In this document: piece by piece, positions 1 to 8,439 of the stretch
How the letters are laid out: every line of letters starts with the position of its first letter
How positions within the stretch are numbered: position 1 is the first letter of the stretch
NCBI RefSeq assembly: GCF_002043005.1
Contig: NZ_CP020330.1
Span: 186,001-250,000 of the forward strand
From: Martelella mediterranea DSM 17316
GTDB taxonomy: Bacteria; Pseudomonadota; Alphaproteobacteria; Rhizobiales; Rhizobiaceae
DNA: 64,000 bases
Direction of reading: 5' to 3'
Notes under the pieces: generated by a model
The model's database searches: none
What the model saw: only the letters and a program-made list of their open reading frames with translations
Told to the model about the DNA's origin: nothing
Position numbers and translations under genes: made by a program

Positions 1-177
1 CAGGTGCTGGCCGATGACTTCCATTCCGCGGTCAGGGTTGTCGGCGGACACGATTTTGCCGAGGGCGTTCGCGCCATCCTGATCGACAAGGACGGCGCGC
101 CAAGGTGGAATCCACCGGAGTTGGCCAATGTCACGAAGGACGATATCGACGCTTTGCTTGCGCCGCTGGACGGCTGA
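1..177 (+). CDS. Enoyl-CoA hydratase/3-hydroxyisobutyryl-CoA hydrolase family protein, C-terminal end
   Basis: Only the last 58 codons are inside the window; the frame is open from base 1 to the TGA at 175-177. The segment has the pattern FAEGVRAILIDKD followed by a W-P-P motif, which is typical of the C-terminus of the crotonase subgroup that includes 3-hydroxyisobutyryl-CoA hydrolase (valine degradation). The active-site half lies outside the window, so hydratase versus hydrolase cannot be decided, although the DKD..P.W.P ending favours the hydrolase subgroup. The enzyme would be cytoplasmic. The sequence downstream is a decayed region, so this gene is probably not in an operon with what follows. 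Confidence 0.7.
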   Translation, partial: QVLADDFHSAVRVVGGHDFAEGVRAILIDKDGAPRWNPPELANVTKDDIDALLAPLDG

Positions 178-299
178 AACGCCCGGCAATGCATCGCCGG
201 TTCAGCCCTCGCCGGTCTGAAATTTGGAGAACGGCACTGCTGCCGGGCCGGAACTGGCAATGGAACTGGACATTGGGACCATAGGATCGCCTCTCCTTC

Positions 300-743
300 A
301 GCACGACGCTCCCAGACGCGACATCGATCGATATGCGCCCCACCGCCCTTGACCATATCGGTCTCGGCAATCAACACGTCGGGAATGTCGGCAAGCGCGA
401 TCGCCTCCCCTTCTGCGAAGCCGCTGCCGGGTGCGGGAAGCCCGATATGCGTGACGGAAGCATACCAATCCTCGAAATCACCAAGAGTCCCGAACTCCGG
501 AAGAGGATCGCCGCCGAGCAGGAACGCAAAGGTCGTGTCTTGGACCTCGTCCGTGATCGTCATCAGATAGGAGACGTTGCCAGCGCCCCATTCGAACCGT
601 TCGTCATAGAAGTACCGGTCATCGTGGTCGTCGCCTAGCGTCAGTGGCACTTCGTTCAACTTAACGTTAAAGGCGTCGATCTCGACATTGACGCTGTTCT
701 CGTGCTCGGGGTCGCTGGTATCGTAGGCGTAGACCAGGCGCGC
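300..743 (-). pseudogene. Remnant of an unidentified acidic protein gene
   Basis: On the minus strand, reading down from about base 743, there is a stretch of protein-like sequence rich in Asp, Glu, Gly and aromatic residues (for example VNVEIDAF, EFGTLGDFEDW and GEAIALADIPD). The complementary plus strand gives only Arg/Pro/Ser-rich shadow translations. No start codon with a ribosome binding site lies at its 5' side; instead it runs straight into a LuxR-type fragment in the opposite orientation at about 745. It loses protein-like character below about base 300. The composition resembles a beta-rich secreted or calcium-binding protein, but I do not recognise the family. It is best treated as an internal fragment left by a rearrangement. 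Confidence 0.4.
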
Positions 744-744
744 T

Positions 745-1197
745 ACGACCGGGTGGCAGGATTTCGTGGAACGGCTGAACGGCACGAGATCGGGCGCATT
801 GACCAGCATGCTCGTCCATGACCGGGCCGACGACAGCAGCGCACTCGGCTTCGTTGCCGGCACCGCCGGCCGGGAGGCCGCCCTCCAGCAATATGAAAGC
901 TATTACTGTCGCCTCAACCCCTGGATGACGCGGGCGGAGATCATGCCTGTCGGCCATGGCATCGTCGGCGAGCAGCTCGTCAGCCGCGCCGCCTTCGAAA
1001 ACAGCGAGTATTACTACGACTATCTCCACAATGAAGGGCTGGAATCCGGGTTCGGCCTCGCGCTCTTCAAGGAGAAGAGCCAGTATTTCGTGCTGAACAC
1101 GCTGACCGGTGACAAGGATCTCGACCGCAACAGGGATCGCGCCGCCCAGCTGACAGCCGTATATCGATGGTCAGCATCAGGTCTTGATGGGATATGA
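745..1197 (+). pseudogene. Truncated LuxR-family regulator (sensor part only)
   Basis: The frame carries features of the N-terminal sensor region of a proteobacterial LuxR subfamily: TGWQDFVERL before the GTG at 766, then YYCRLNPWM, VGHGIVGEQLV, FENSEYYYDYL and a GFGLALFKE segment. The open frame stops at 1197 after QLTAV, just where the linker and C-terminal helix-turn-helix should begin, and no helix-turn-helix is found downstream. The 5' end is also missing: similarity begins at about 745, directly abutting an opposite-strand gene fragment. The gene has therefore lost both ends and is almost certainly not functional. The last 27 bases overlap a motif that recurs at 20511-20542. Confidence 0.65.
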
Positions 1198-1200
1198 ACC
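1170..1200 (+). repeat. Copy A of a ~31-bp motif shared with 20511-20542
   Basis: The sequence ending in GGTCTTGATGGGATATGAACC aligns with GGTCTTGAGGGGATACGAACC at 20511-20542 in the same orientation. By eye 27 of 32 positions match, with one gap. Both copies lie beside gene debris. This could be the edge of a mobile element or a fragment of a structured intron; I cannot identify it. Confidence 0.35.
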
Positions 1201-1322
1201 TTCGACCCCCAATTATGACCGTCACGCGCGAAGCAGCGCTGAGAATGCACAAAGCCTGGGCGTGGCGCGATCGTGAACATCACTCCGTTTCCGGCCTTCA
1301 GGGAAGCGAGGGCCGCGTCGCC

Positions 1323-2951
1323 CTATCCGCCTGACGCTTCCGCCACAGAGCCGAGCAGTTTACGCGCATGAGCGGCAAGGTGGCTTTTTTGGACTTTCGA
1401 AGAGGCCGTCATGCCGATCATTTCGAAGTCGTCCACGATCCACACATATCGCGGCACCTTGAAGCCGGCCATGTGCTGTTGCGCCCATGCAATCAGGCTG
1501 TCGGCATCGAGCGCGCAGCCTTCATTGAGGATGACGAAGGCCGCGCAGACCTCGGTCAGCCTTTGGTCGGGCACCCCGACGACCTGCGCCTGCTTGATGG
1601 CGGGGTGCTGGTGGAGACGGTCCTCGACCTCTTCGGGGGAGACGTTTTCCCCCCCCACCCGCACGATATTCTTCAGCCGCCCGACAAATTCGAGGCGCCC
1701 CTCCTCGTTCATGCGTCCGAGATCTCCGGTGAGAAGCCAGCCATCCGGCGACATGGTCTCCGCCGTCTTCTCCGCCATGTCGAAATAGCCCTTCATCACC
1801 GTCCAGCCGCGCACCCGTATCTCGCCGATCTCACCGGGCCCGCAATCCTTACCGCTTGCCGCGTCGACGATACGGATTTCAAGGCCGGGCTGGGGCAGCA
1901 TCAGGCCGCCGGTGCGCACGGTTTCCGGCTCCCACCAGCAGGATTGGGCGATATTCGGCGAGGCCTCCGAAAGGCCGTAGCCGGAGACGACCTCCCGCGC
2001 GCCGAGCTCCCGCGCGAACCGCCCGAGAACGGTTTGCGAGCCCGCCACCCAGCCACCGCGCAGGGAAAGTTCTCTCTTGCTCCGGTCGGGATGGTTGAGA
2101 AGCATCAGCGCCATCGTGTCATTGCCCGAAAAATGCGTGCAGCGTTCGGCTTCGAGCAGCCGCAGCGCCTCGCCGGCCTCGAAACGGGTCATGGTCACGA
2201 GCGTGGCCAGGTTTTGCAGGCAGGCGAGGATCGAAAGCGTCGTCCCGGCAACGTGGAAGAACGGGCGTGAGGAATGGAACCGATCGGCGGTGCGCAGCCC
2301 GATGCGCTGCCCGGAAACAAACCCGTTGCCGAGCATGTTGCGATGGGTGAGCATCACGCCTTTCGGCAAGGCCGTGGTCCCCGAGGTGAACTGGATCAAC
2401 AGCGTGTCGTCGGCCTCTGCCGCCGGGCCGGGATCATCGGCGGCCGCGTTCAGGAAGTCGAACCATGACCGGCATCCGGCAGGTATGTTGCTGCCGTTGA
2501 CGATGATTTCGCCCAACGCTGGAAGCGCCTGATCGGGAAGCACGCTATCGATCCCCGGCGCGATCTGACGCAGGATGGCGATGAAATCCGCATTGAGAAG
2601 CGTATCAGCGGTGAACAACGTCGTGACCCGTGACTGTCTCAGGACATAGGCGATCTCGTCGGCCTTCAGCCGCGTATTGACGGGAACGGCAACCGCTCCC
2701 AACGATCCGAGCGCGAGGAAAAGCGTCTCGAAGGCAACGCTGTTTCCAAGGCAGAGCCCGACGTGATCGCCCCTCTTGACGCCGGCCGCCGCGAGCGCGG
2801 CGCGGACCTTCCCGACCTCGGTTAGCAGCATGGCGAAGGTCAGCCGGCCGTCCGGGGCGACCAGCGCCTCGACGTCGGGGGCAAGCGCTGCAGCGCGCCA
2901 GAGAGACGCCTGCACCGTCACCGGGCACAGGCCTTCAACATCGAACGTCAT
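1323..2951 (-). CDS. AMP-dependent acyl-CoA synthetase/ligase
   Basis: A 542-residue member of the ANL superfamily that would activate a carboxylic acid to its CoA thioester through an acyl-adenylate, using ATP and CoA. Visible motifs in order are the P-loop-like FTSGTTALPKG (about residue 188), the YGLSEASP motif, WLLTGDLG, the hinge GRLKNIVRVGGENVSPEEVE, and the late catalytic lysine region TASSKVQK. The ATG at 2949-2951 overlaps the stop of the upstream enoyl-CoA hydratase gene by four bases, which fixes the start; longer readings only extend into that gene in another frame. It is the last gene of the minus-strand catabolic operon. The acid is unknown; medium-chain, aromatic or branched acids are all possible. 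Confidence 0.9.
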   Translation of the reverse strand: MTFDVEGLCPVTVQASLWRAAALAPDVEALVAPDGRLTFAMLLTEVGKVRAALAAAGVKRGDHVGLCLGNSVAFETLFLALGSLGAVAVPVNTRLKADEIAYVLRQSRVTTLFTADTLLNADFIAILRQIAPGIDSVLPDQALPALGEIIVNGSNIPAGCRSWFDFLNAAADDPGPAAEADDTLLIQFTSGTTALPKGVMLTHRNMLGNGFVSGQRIGLRTADRFHSSRPFFHVAGTTLSILACLQNLATLVTMTRFEAGEALRLLEAERCTHFSGNDTMALMLLNHPDRSKRELSLRGGWVAGSQTVLGRFARELGAREVVSGYGLSEASPNIAQSCWWEPETVRTGGLMLPQPGLEIRIVDAASGKDCGPGEIGEIRVRGWTVMKGYFDMAEKTAETMSPDGWLLTGDLGRMNEEGRLEFVGRLKNIVRVGGENVSPEEVEDRLHQHPAIKQAQVVGVPDQRLTEVCAAFVILNEGCALDADSLIAWAQQHMAGFKVPRYVWIVDDFEMIGMTASSKVQKSHLAAHARKLLGSVAEASGG

Positions 2952-3730
2952 GATTTTTTCCCGCCATCCGGGCGGCCTCCCACCTGGTTGCCGAAGCGCT
3001 CGATGCCGGCGCGCCAGTCGCTTTGTGAAAGCAGGCGATCGATAGCCGCCAGTTCGATGGCGATGCCCGCCGCAAGATCCGTGCGCGCGCCGGCATCGAC
3101 ACAATGCTTGGTCAGCTTCATCGCCAGCGACGGCGCGGCAACGATCTGCTCGGCGATCCCGTCGACCTGGCCAGAAAGCTCCTCTGGATCTGTCAGTTGC
3201 GTCACGAGGCCGATGCGATGCGCCTCTTGCGCATCCATCACCCGGCCCGTGTAGAGCAGTTCCTTCGCGCGCGCGAGGCCGATAACCCGTTGCAGGCGCT
3301 GCGTCGCGCCGACCGTTCCCCACTGGGGCTCGGGAAAGCGGAAAGTCGCGGCGGTGGAGGCGACGATAAAATCGCAGCTCATCGCAATCTCGCCGCCGGA
3401 GCCGACGAGCGGACCCTGCACCTGCGCGATCACAGGCAAGGCGCATTGGCCGATCGTCTCGTAGGCGCGGAAGGAGGCGCGGCGACGCATCTTGACCCAG
3501 GCCTCGTCCCGCCCCTTACGCTCCTTCATGTCCGCGCCCGCGCAGAACGAGGGTCCTTCGGCGCTGAGGACGACGACGCGCAGGTCGTCATTCGCCGCAA
3601 TCGCTTCGAAAACCGCGATGAGATCCTCGCACATGGGCAGATTGAGCGCGTTGCGCGCCTCCGGCCGCGCCAACACGACATCGGCGCGCGCCCCATCGAT
3701 CTCGAGACGCACCAGTCCGTTCTTGGTCAT
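2948..3730 (-). CDS. Enoyl-CoA hydratase/isomerase family protein (first paralogue)
   Basis: A 260-residue crotonase-fold protein, the usual length. It has the oxyanion-hole segment SFCAGADMKERKG, the second oxyanion-hole segment GPLVGSGGEIAMSCDF, and the FRFPEPQWGTVGATQRL stretch that normally carries the second catalytic acid. It probably hydrates or isomerises a 2-enoyl-CoA in the cytoplasm. Its stop overlaps the ligase start and its start overlaps the CoA-transferase stop, each by four bases (ATGA), so translation is probably coupled. It differs clearly from the second hydratase at 4914, so the two probably act on different intermediates. Confidence 0.88.
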   Translation of the reverse strand: MTKNGLVRLEIDGARADVVLARPEARNALNLPMCEDLIAVFEAIAANDDLRVVVLSAEGPSFCAGADMKERKGRDEAWVKMRRRASFRAYETIGQCALPVIAQVQGPLVGSGGEIAMSCDFIVASTAATFRFPEPQWGTVGATQRLQRVIGLARAKELLYTGRVMDAQEAHRIGLVTQLTDPEELSGQVDGIAEQIVAAPSLAMKLTKHCVDAGARTDLAAGIAIELAAIDRLLSQSDWRAGIERFGNQVGGRPDGGKKS

Positions 3731-4917
3731 GCGACTATTCCCTTTTCGAAGAGTTTTTCGATCTGCTCACCGCTCAGGCCGATGTCCTCCGCCAGAACGC
3801 GGCGCGTATCGGCGCCGAGCCCCGGAGGCGCCTCGAAGCGATGCGGCTCGTAGCCGGAGAACCGGGCCGGCGTCTTCACGCCGCGCATCGAGCGATAACC
3901 ATCGGCATCGAAGCCGCCGACCATGCCGCGCGCATTGGTGTGCGGGTCGTCAAGAATTTCGGGCACGGTACTGACCTCACCGGCCGGCACGCCGGCAGCG
4001 CGCAGCGCATCAGCAAGCTCGGCGCGCTCCCGTCCGGCAATGGCCGTCTTCAGCGCAGCGTTGACCTCGTCGCGGCGATTGACGCGATCGAGGTTTCGCG
4101 CAAGGCTTTCGTCGGCGGCCATGGCGTCAAGTCCGAGGGTCGCGCACAACATCGGCCAGTGCTGGTCCGACGCCGACACGAACAGCCATTCGCCCCCGCG
4201 GCACTGAAAGGCCGCAGACGGCACGCGGCCGAGATGTTCCGTTCCCGTGCGCCGCGCCGTTTCGCCCAGCGCGAAATAGCGGGCGGCGGGCAATGACAGC
4301 AGGCTGACCTGCACATCCATCATCGCAAGATCGACATGGCAGCCCTTGCCGGTGGTGGTGCGGCCGAGCAATCCCGTCAAGGCGGAAATGGCGATCCACA
4401 GTCCCGAGGTCAGGTCGGCGAACGGCACCCCGACCTTTGCGGGCGGCCCATCCGGAAAGCCCGTCAGGTCGATCACGCCGGAGAGCGCCTGAAAGATCGT
4501 GTCGTAGCCCTTGCGATCGCGATAGGGACCCGTTTGCCCGAAGCCGGTATTGGAAACATAGACGAGGTTCGGATTGGCGCCGGAAAGCGCCTCGTAGCCG
4601 AGCCCCATCCGGTCCATCGCGCCGGGCAGGAAATTTTCGACCAGCACATCGGCCTTGGCGGCGAGATCGAAGGCCAGTTGACGCCCCGCCGCGCTCTTCA
4701 GGTCGACGGCGATCGAGCGTTTGGAGCGGTTGAAGGCGGCGTAATAGGCGCTCATCCCGTTGTCGAAGACCGGCTCGAAGGTCCGGCTCTCGTCGCCATC
4801 GCCCGGACGCTCCACCTTGGTGACGCTCGCCCCCATTTCCGCAAGAATCTGCGTGGCGAACGGCCCCGCCAGCACGCGCGAGAAGTCGACGACCCTGATC
4901 CCCTCAAGCGGCCTCAT
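3727..4917 (-). CDS. CaiB/BaiF family CoA transferase (type III)
   Basis: A 396-residue protein that would move CoA between carboxylic acids (family III CoA transferase, acting as a dimer). It opens with MRPLEGIRVVDFSRVLAGPFA and has KVERPGDGDESR, the NRSKRSIAVDLKS segment, ADVLVENFLPG and the VDLAMMDVQVSLL region; the Asp in the last of these is at the position of the aspartate that forms the acyl anhydride in the family. The start at 4917 gives an ATGA overlap with the upstream hydratase gene; a longer reading in this frame is only a shadow of that gene. Having both a ligase and a CoA transferase in one operon gives two ways of loading CoA, which fits recycling of CoA from a product back to the substrate acid. 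Confidence 0.9.
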   Translation of the reverse strand: MRPLEGIRVVDFSRVLAGPFATQILAEMGASVTKVERPGDGDESRTFEPVFDNGMSAYYAAFNRSKRSIAVDLKSAAGRQLAFDLAAKADVLVENFLPGAMDRMGLGYEALSGANPNLVYVSNTGFGQTGPYRDRKGYDTIFQALSGVIDLTGFPDGPPAKVGVPFADLTSGLWIAISALTGLLGRTTTGKGCHVDLAMMDVQVSLLSLPAARYFALGETARRTGTEHLGRVPSAAFQCRGGEWLFVSASDQHWPMLCATLGLDAMAADESLARNLDRVNRRDEVNAALKTAIAGRERAELADALRAAGVPAGEVSTVPEILDDPHTNARGMVGGFDADGYRSMRGVKTPARFSGYEPHRFEAPPGLGADTRRVLAEDIGLSGEQIEKLFEKGIVA

Positions 4918-5651
4918 GCCTTCGGTTCCCGGAATGAACGCATCAACTGGTTGACGTCGCGGCCCGCGAGCATCGCGGCATCGCCCGGCAGTTCGGCGAC
5001 GCGGTAGAGCAGGCTCTTGGAGGCGCGCATCGCCCGCGGCTCGACCGCAGCCCAACGCTCGGCAATCTCGATTGCGGCCGGCAGCGGGTCGCCGTCGACC
5101 ACGCGATTGACAAGGCCCATGCTGAACGCCTCCTCGCCATTAAGAAGGCGACCGAGCGAGACGAGCTCGAAAGCCTGCTTGCGGCCGAGCGCGCGAACCA
5201 GGCCGGTCATGACCAATGCGGGAACGATCGAGTGCTTGAGCTCGGGATAGCCGAATTTCATCGAAGCGGCGGCGACAACCATGTCGCAGCCGAGCGCGAG
5301 CCCCGCGCCGCCGCCGACGGCCGGCCCCTTGACGGCGGCCACGACGGGCTTACCGATCTTCTGCGCCGCCATCTGCAGTCGGCAGGTCAGATCGGCGCGG
5401 ATTTCCACGGCGTCCGCCTGGGCGGGCGTCAGATCCTTGAACTCGGACAGGTCAGCGCCGGCGCAGAAACCGCGGCCGGCGCCGGTAAGCACGATCGCAC
5501 GAATATGCCCGGCGGCATCGGCTTCCTCCAATGCGTCCAGAACGCCTTGCGTGAGCGCGGTGTTCAGCGCGTTGAGCTTGTCCGGGCGGTTCATCGTGAT
5601 GATCCGCACGGCGTCCCGGTCTTCGATCAGCACCACGTTGTCTTCAGTCAT
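4914..5651 (-). CDS. Enoyl-CoA hydratase/isomerase family protein (second paralogue)
   Basis: A 245-residue crotonase-fold protein with RPDKLNALN near the N-terminus, the oxyanion-hole segment GFCAGADLSEF, GPAVGGGAGLALGCDM, and FGYPELKHSIVPA in place of the usual PE..LG..P. The last segment resembles isomerase or atypical hydratase members more than standard short-chain hydratases, so dehydration, isomerisation or hydration are all possible. It sits between the CoA transferase (four-base overlap) and the HMG-CoA-lyase-like gene, whose stop codon directly abuts the start of this gene. It is cytoplasmic by family. Confidence 0.87.
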   Translation of the reverse strand: MTEDNVVLIEDRDAVRIITMNRPDKLNALNTALTQGVLDALEEADAAGHIRAIVLTGAGRGFCAGADLSEFKDLTPAQADAVEIRADLTCRLQMAAQKIGKPVVAAVKGPAVGGGAGLALGCDMVVAAASMKFGYPELKHSIVPALVMTGLVRALGRKQAFELVSLGRLLNGEEAFSMGLVNRVVDGDPLPAAIEIAERWAAVEPRAMRASKSLLYRVAELPGDAAMLAGRDVNQLMRSFREPKA

Positions 5652-6599
5652 TCACGCCTCCCCGTGTTCTCTTGATTGTTCCTGTCGCCACAATCCGGTG
5701 CGGGCGACGCGTGACAGTAGGTTTCGGCCGAGCGCTTCCTCGCAGGCGCGCGAGGCGCGCATCATCGCGTCGAGATCGATGCCATGCGACAGGCCTTCGG
5801 CTTCGAAGAGGGTGACGATATCCTCTGTCGCGACGTTTCCCGTGTCTCCGCTGCCATAGCTGATGCGCGTCGGATGCCCGCCGACGCCGCCCATGGCGCT
5901 GTCGAAATGCGTCGCCCCGGCTTCCAGCGCGGCTATGCAATTGGCAATCCCGGTTCCTCTCGTGTCGTGAAAATGCGCGACCGGAATGACGACCGGCACC
6001 TCGTCGAGCAGGCGGCGAAAGAGGCCGCGAACGGTCCGCGGCGTGCCGCTGCCTATGGTGTCGCCTATGGTTGCCAGCCCGATCCCGAGGTCCGCAAAAC
6101 GGGCGACATCCTCAACCACGCTGCCCGGGTCGACCTCGCCCTCGAACGGGCAGCCGAGCGCCATCGAAACAACCCCGACCATCCTGAATTTCCCGGCGGC
6201 GAGCCGCGCCATCTCGCCGATCCGTTCCCATTGCTCGGCCCTGCTTGAGCGCAGGTTGCGCTGGTTGTGGGATTCGGTGGCCGAGATCAGGAAACTGAGT
6301 TCGTCCGCGCCGTGGCCCGCTTCGAGATCGGCAATGGCTCTTTCGACGGCCCTGGGGTTCGGGCAGGTCGCCTTGTAGGCAGCGCCCGGCGCCTTGCCGA
6401 GCCCGGCCAGCAGCTCGGATGCATCCGAAAACGCGGGCACGTGGCGCGGATGGGAATAGCTCGTCGCCTCGATCCGGCGAAACCCCGCCTCGCCGAAAAG
6501 CGCCAGAAGACGCAGCTTGCCGGCCGTATCGGGAACGCGCTTCTCGTGCTGCAATCCGTCGCGGGCAAAACACTCGCATATGACAATGGCTTCAGACAT
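5652..6599 (-). CDS. Hydroxymethylglutaryl-CoA lyase-like protein lacking the usual active-site cysteine
   Basis: A 315-residue DRE-TIM barrel protein. The ARDGLQHE segment at residues 12-19 gives the Arg-Asp pair that binds metal and enolate, and HFHDTRGTGIAN (209-220) supplies the metal-binding His residues. GNVATED near 254-260 is also typical of HMG-CoA lyases. The usual GGLGGCPY segment, whose Cys acts in catalysis, reads GGVGGHPT here, with His at about residue 242. The enzyme probably cleaves a 3-hydroxyacyl-CoA or similar compound, but not necessarily HMG-CoA. It lies directly upstream of the second hydratase gene, which suggests hydration followed by carbon-carbon cleavage. Confidence 0.82.
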   Translation of the reverse strand: MSEAIVICECFARDGLQHEKRVPDTAGKLRLLALFGEAGFRRIEATSYSHPRHVPAFSDASELLAGLGKAPGAAYKATCPNPRAVERAIADLEAGHGADELSFLISATESHNQRNLRSSRAEQWERIGEMARLAAGKFRMVGVVSMALGCPFEGEVDPGSVVEDVARFADLGIGLATIGDTIGSGTPRTVRGLFRRLLDEVPVVIPVAHFHDTRGTGIANCIAALEAGATHFDSAMGGVGGHPTRISYGSGDTGNVATEDIVTLFEAEGLSHGIDLDAMMRASRACEEALGRNLLSRVARTGLWRQEQSREHGEA

Positions 6600-6669
6600 C
6601 GCCCGGCGGCTCCCCGAAACTGCGGACGGCCAGCGAGCGGCCGCCGGCGCGCGACAACAACAAGTTCAT
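6592..6669 (-). CDS. Possible 25-codon linking ORF
   Basis: An ATG at 6667-6669 overlaps the stop of the flavin reductase gene as TGATG. A 25-codon frame (starting MNLLLSRAGGRS) runs from it to a TGA that lies just inside the start of the lyase-like gene, with an eight-base overlap. It could be a short coupling peptide that keeps ribosomes moving between the two genes. It could also be the N-terminal stub of a lost gene, since the opening weakly resembles the start of a medium-chain oxidoreductase. I see no domain. Confidence 0.3.
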   Translation of the reverse strand: MNLLLSRAGGRSLAVRSFGEPPGDV

Positions 6670-7274
6670 CATTTCTCCTGCGGACGCTTGAGTTGCCATA
6701 CGCTTTCCACGGTGGCGTAGTCGCGATAGCCCAGCCGCGCGATCGGCCTGGCGCGGGCGCTGTCGAAGCGGCCGTTGCTGATGTAGTCGTCGGCGATATG
6801 GGTGCGCACCACCTCGCCGAAGGTGAGGTAACGATCTGTAAGGTTGCCGAAACGGTCCTTCATCTGCATCGTGTCGATGACGACGCATTCGAATGCCGCG
6901 GGGCTCGCCGCGACAAAGGGCGTTGCGATTTCAACGGGTTTTCCCAGTTCCAGACCGGCCAGCTCGAATTCGCTGACGCCATCCTCGACATGGGCGGAGC
7001 TGATGTTCATCTCATCCTTCAAGGCCTCGGTCGCCAGCGAAACGGTGAATTCGCCGCGCGCCTTGGCGTTGAGGTAGGAATGTTTCTCGCCCTCGCTGGA
7101 GAAGAACAATTGGTTGGGCCTCGACCCTATTCCGTTGAAAAAGGAATAGGGGCCCAGATTGGGCACGCCATCGGCGTTCAGCGTTCCGATCCAGCCGATC
7201 GGCCGCGGCGCAATGATCGCCTTGAAGGGATCATATTTGAGGAGTTCCGGCCGTTCGTCGCCGTAGTTCATCAT
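6669..7274 (-). CDS. Flavin reductase-like (DIM6/NTAB) family protein
   Basis: A 201-residue protein of the FMN-binding split-barrel flavin reductase family. It has PFKAIIAPRPIGWIGTLNADGVPNLGPYS near the N-terminus, which is the flavin-binding APRPI/SP motif region, and GEFTVSLATEALKDEMN and VIDTMQMKD further on. Family members reduce FMN with NAD(P)H for a partner monooxygenase, or act alone on a flavin or organic substrate. No partner monooxygenase is in this operon, so its own substrate or a distant partner must be assumed. The start at 7274 (MMNY) follows an AAAGGA sequence, while longer readings run into the next intergenic region. Gap to the ABC ATPase gene is 43 bases. Confidence 0.85.
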   Translation of the reverse strand: MMNYGDERPELLKYDPFKAIIAPRPIGWIGTLNADGVPNLGPYSFFNGIGSRPNQLFFSSEGEKHSYLNAKARGEFTVSLATEALKDEMNISSAHVEDGVSEFELAGLELGKPVEIATPFVAASPAAFECVVIDTMQMKDRFGNLTDRYLTFGEVVRTHIADDYISNGRFDSARARPIARLGYRDYATVESVWQLKRPQEK

Positions 7275-7317
7275 TTTTCCTTTCCATGGAGGGGCATGGG
7301 CCCGCCCGGGCAACCCG

Positions 7318-8439
7318 CTAATTGTCCGCAAGAACGATCGCATCATCCGGCGAGAAGCCGAGCACGACATTGTCGCCGGGTCTGAGCTGCACCTTGGGAT
7401 TGGTGTTGACCGAGAATTTCATGTCGTCGGCCGTCAGTTCGTAGCGGGCAAGGTTGCCGACGAAACCGCGCAGTTTTACCTGGGCATTGATCCTGTTGCC
7501 CGGATCACCGCCGCTTCCGTCGACAACCACGATCGACTCCGGCCGCACCGATATCGTTGCCGCATCGCCCTCGGCCACATCGCGCAGCGACGTGCAATCG
7601 ATGATCTGTCCGTTCGCGAGCCGGACCTTCGCCGAACCGCCCTTGGGGCAGGCTTTCGCGACCTTGCCCGACAGCAGGTTCGTGGTGCCGACGAAGTCGG
7701 CAACGAAGGCATTCTCCGGCCTGAAGTAGATCGCCTCCGGCGTATCGAGCTGAACAACGCGGCCCTGATTGATGACAGCGATCTTGTCCGACATGTCGAG
7801 CGCCTCCGCCTGGTCATGCGTCACGTAGATCGTCGTGATGCCGAGCTGGCGCTGCAGCCGCTTGAGCTCGGTGCGCATATTGTCGCGCAGCGCCGCATCG
7901 AGGTTTGAAAGGGGCTCGTCCAGCAAAAGCAGGCTGGGCTCACGCACGATCGCCCTGGCAAGCGCGACGCGCTGCTGCTGGCCGCCTGAAAGCTGGGTGG
8001 CGGAGCGTTCGGCGAAACTTTCCAGAGCGACCGTGGAAAGCGCCTTCATGGTCATGCTGGAAATCTCTTCGCGGCTGTAGGACCGATCCTTGGCGACTCT
8101 GAGCGGAAACGAGACATTTTCGAAAACACTCATATGCGGCCAGATCGCATAGGACTGGAACACCATGCCGATATTGCGCCGGTTGAGCGGCACCCAGATG
8201 CCTTTCCGCTGGTCGAAGAAAACCCGGTCATCGACCTGAACCCTTCCACTGTCGGGATGTTCGAGCCCGGCAATGCAGCGCAAGGTCGTGGTCTTGCCGC
8301 AACCGGAAGGGCCAAGCAGCGTGAAGAAGGTGCCGGGCGGCAGATGGAAATCAGCCTCATGGATGCCACCGGCAACGCCGGCGGATGAAGGGTAGATCTT
8401 GCGAAGCCCCTCGACGGTCACCCCAGTCTGGTTGTTCAT
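7318..8439 (-). CDS. ABC transporter ATP-binding protein (Fe3+/polyamine-type)
   Basis: A 373-residue ATPase. Walker A is GPSGCGKTT, the signature motif is LSGGQQQRVALARAI, Walker B is LLLLDEPLSNLD and the H-loop is YVTHDQAEA. A C-terminal TOBE-like domain of about 120 residues follows, as in FbpC, PotA and related proteins. It would power import by the permease encoded just upstream, whose stop overlaps this start by four bases. It sits in the same operon as the binding protein at 10223. Sequence class alone does not tell iron from organic anions; the catabolic neighbours favour an organic acid. Confidence 0.92.
   Translation of the reverse strand: MNNQTGVTVEGLRKIYPSSAGVAGGIHEADFHLPPGTFFTLLGPSGCGKTTTLRCIAGLEHPDSGRVQVDDRVFFDQRKGIWVPLNRRNIGMVFQSYAIWPHMSVFENVSFPLRVAKDRSYSREEISSMTMKALSTVALESFAERSATQLSGGQQQRVALARAIVREPSLLLLDEPLSNLDAALRDNMRTELKRLQRQLGITTIYVTHDQAEALDMSDKIAVINQGRVVQLDTPEAIYFRPENAFVADFVGTTNLLSGKVAKACPKGGSAKVRLANGQIIDCTSLRDVAEGDAATISVRPESIVVVDGSGGDPGNRINAQVKLRGFVGNLARYELTADDMKFSVNTNPKVQLRPGDNVVLGFSPDDAIVLADN

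Noticed and set aside
333..638. Plus-strand ORF of 101 codons in the 5' decayed region
   Set aside because: Looks like the antisense of the protein-like minus-strand remnant (HIGLGNQHVGNVGKRDR type sequence).
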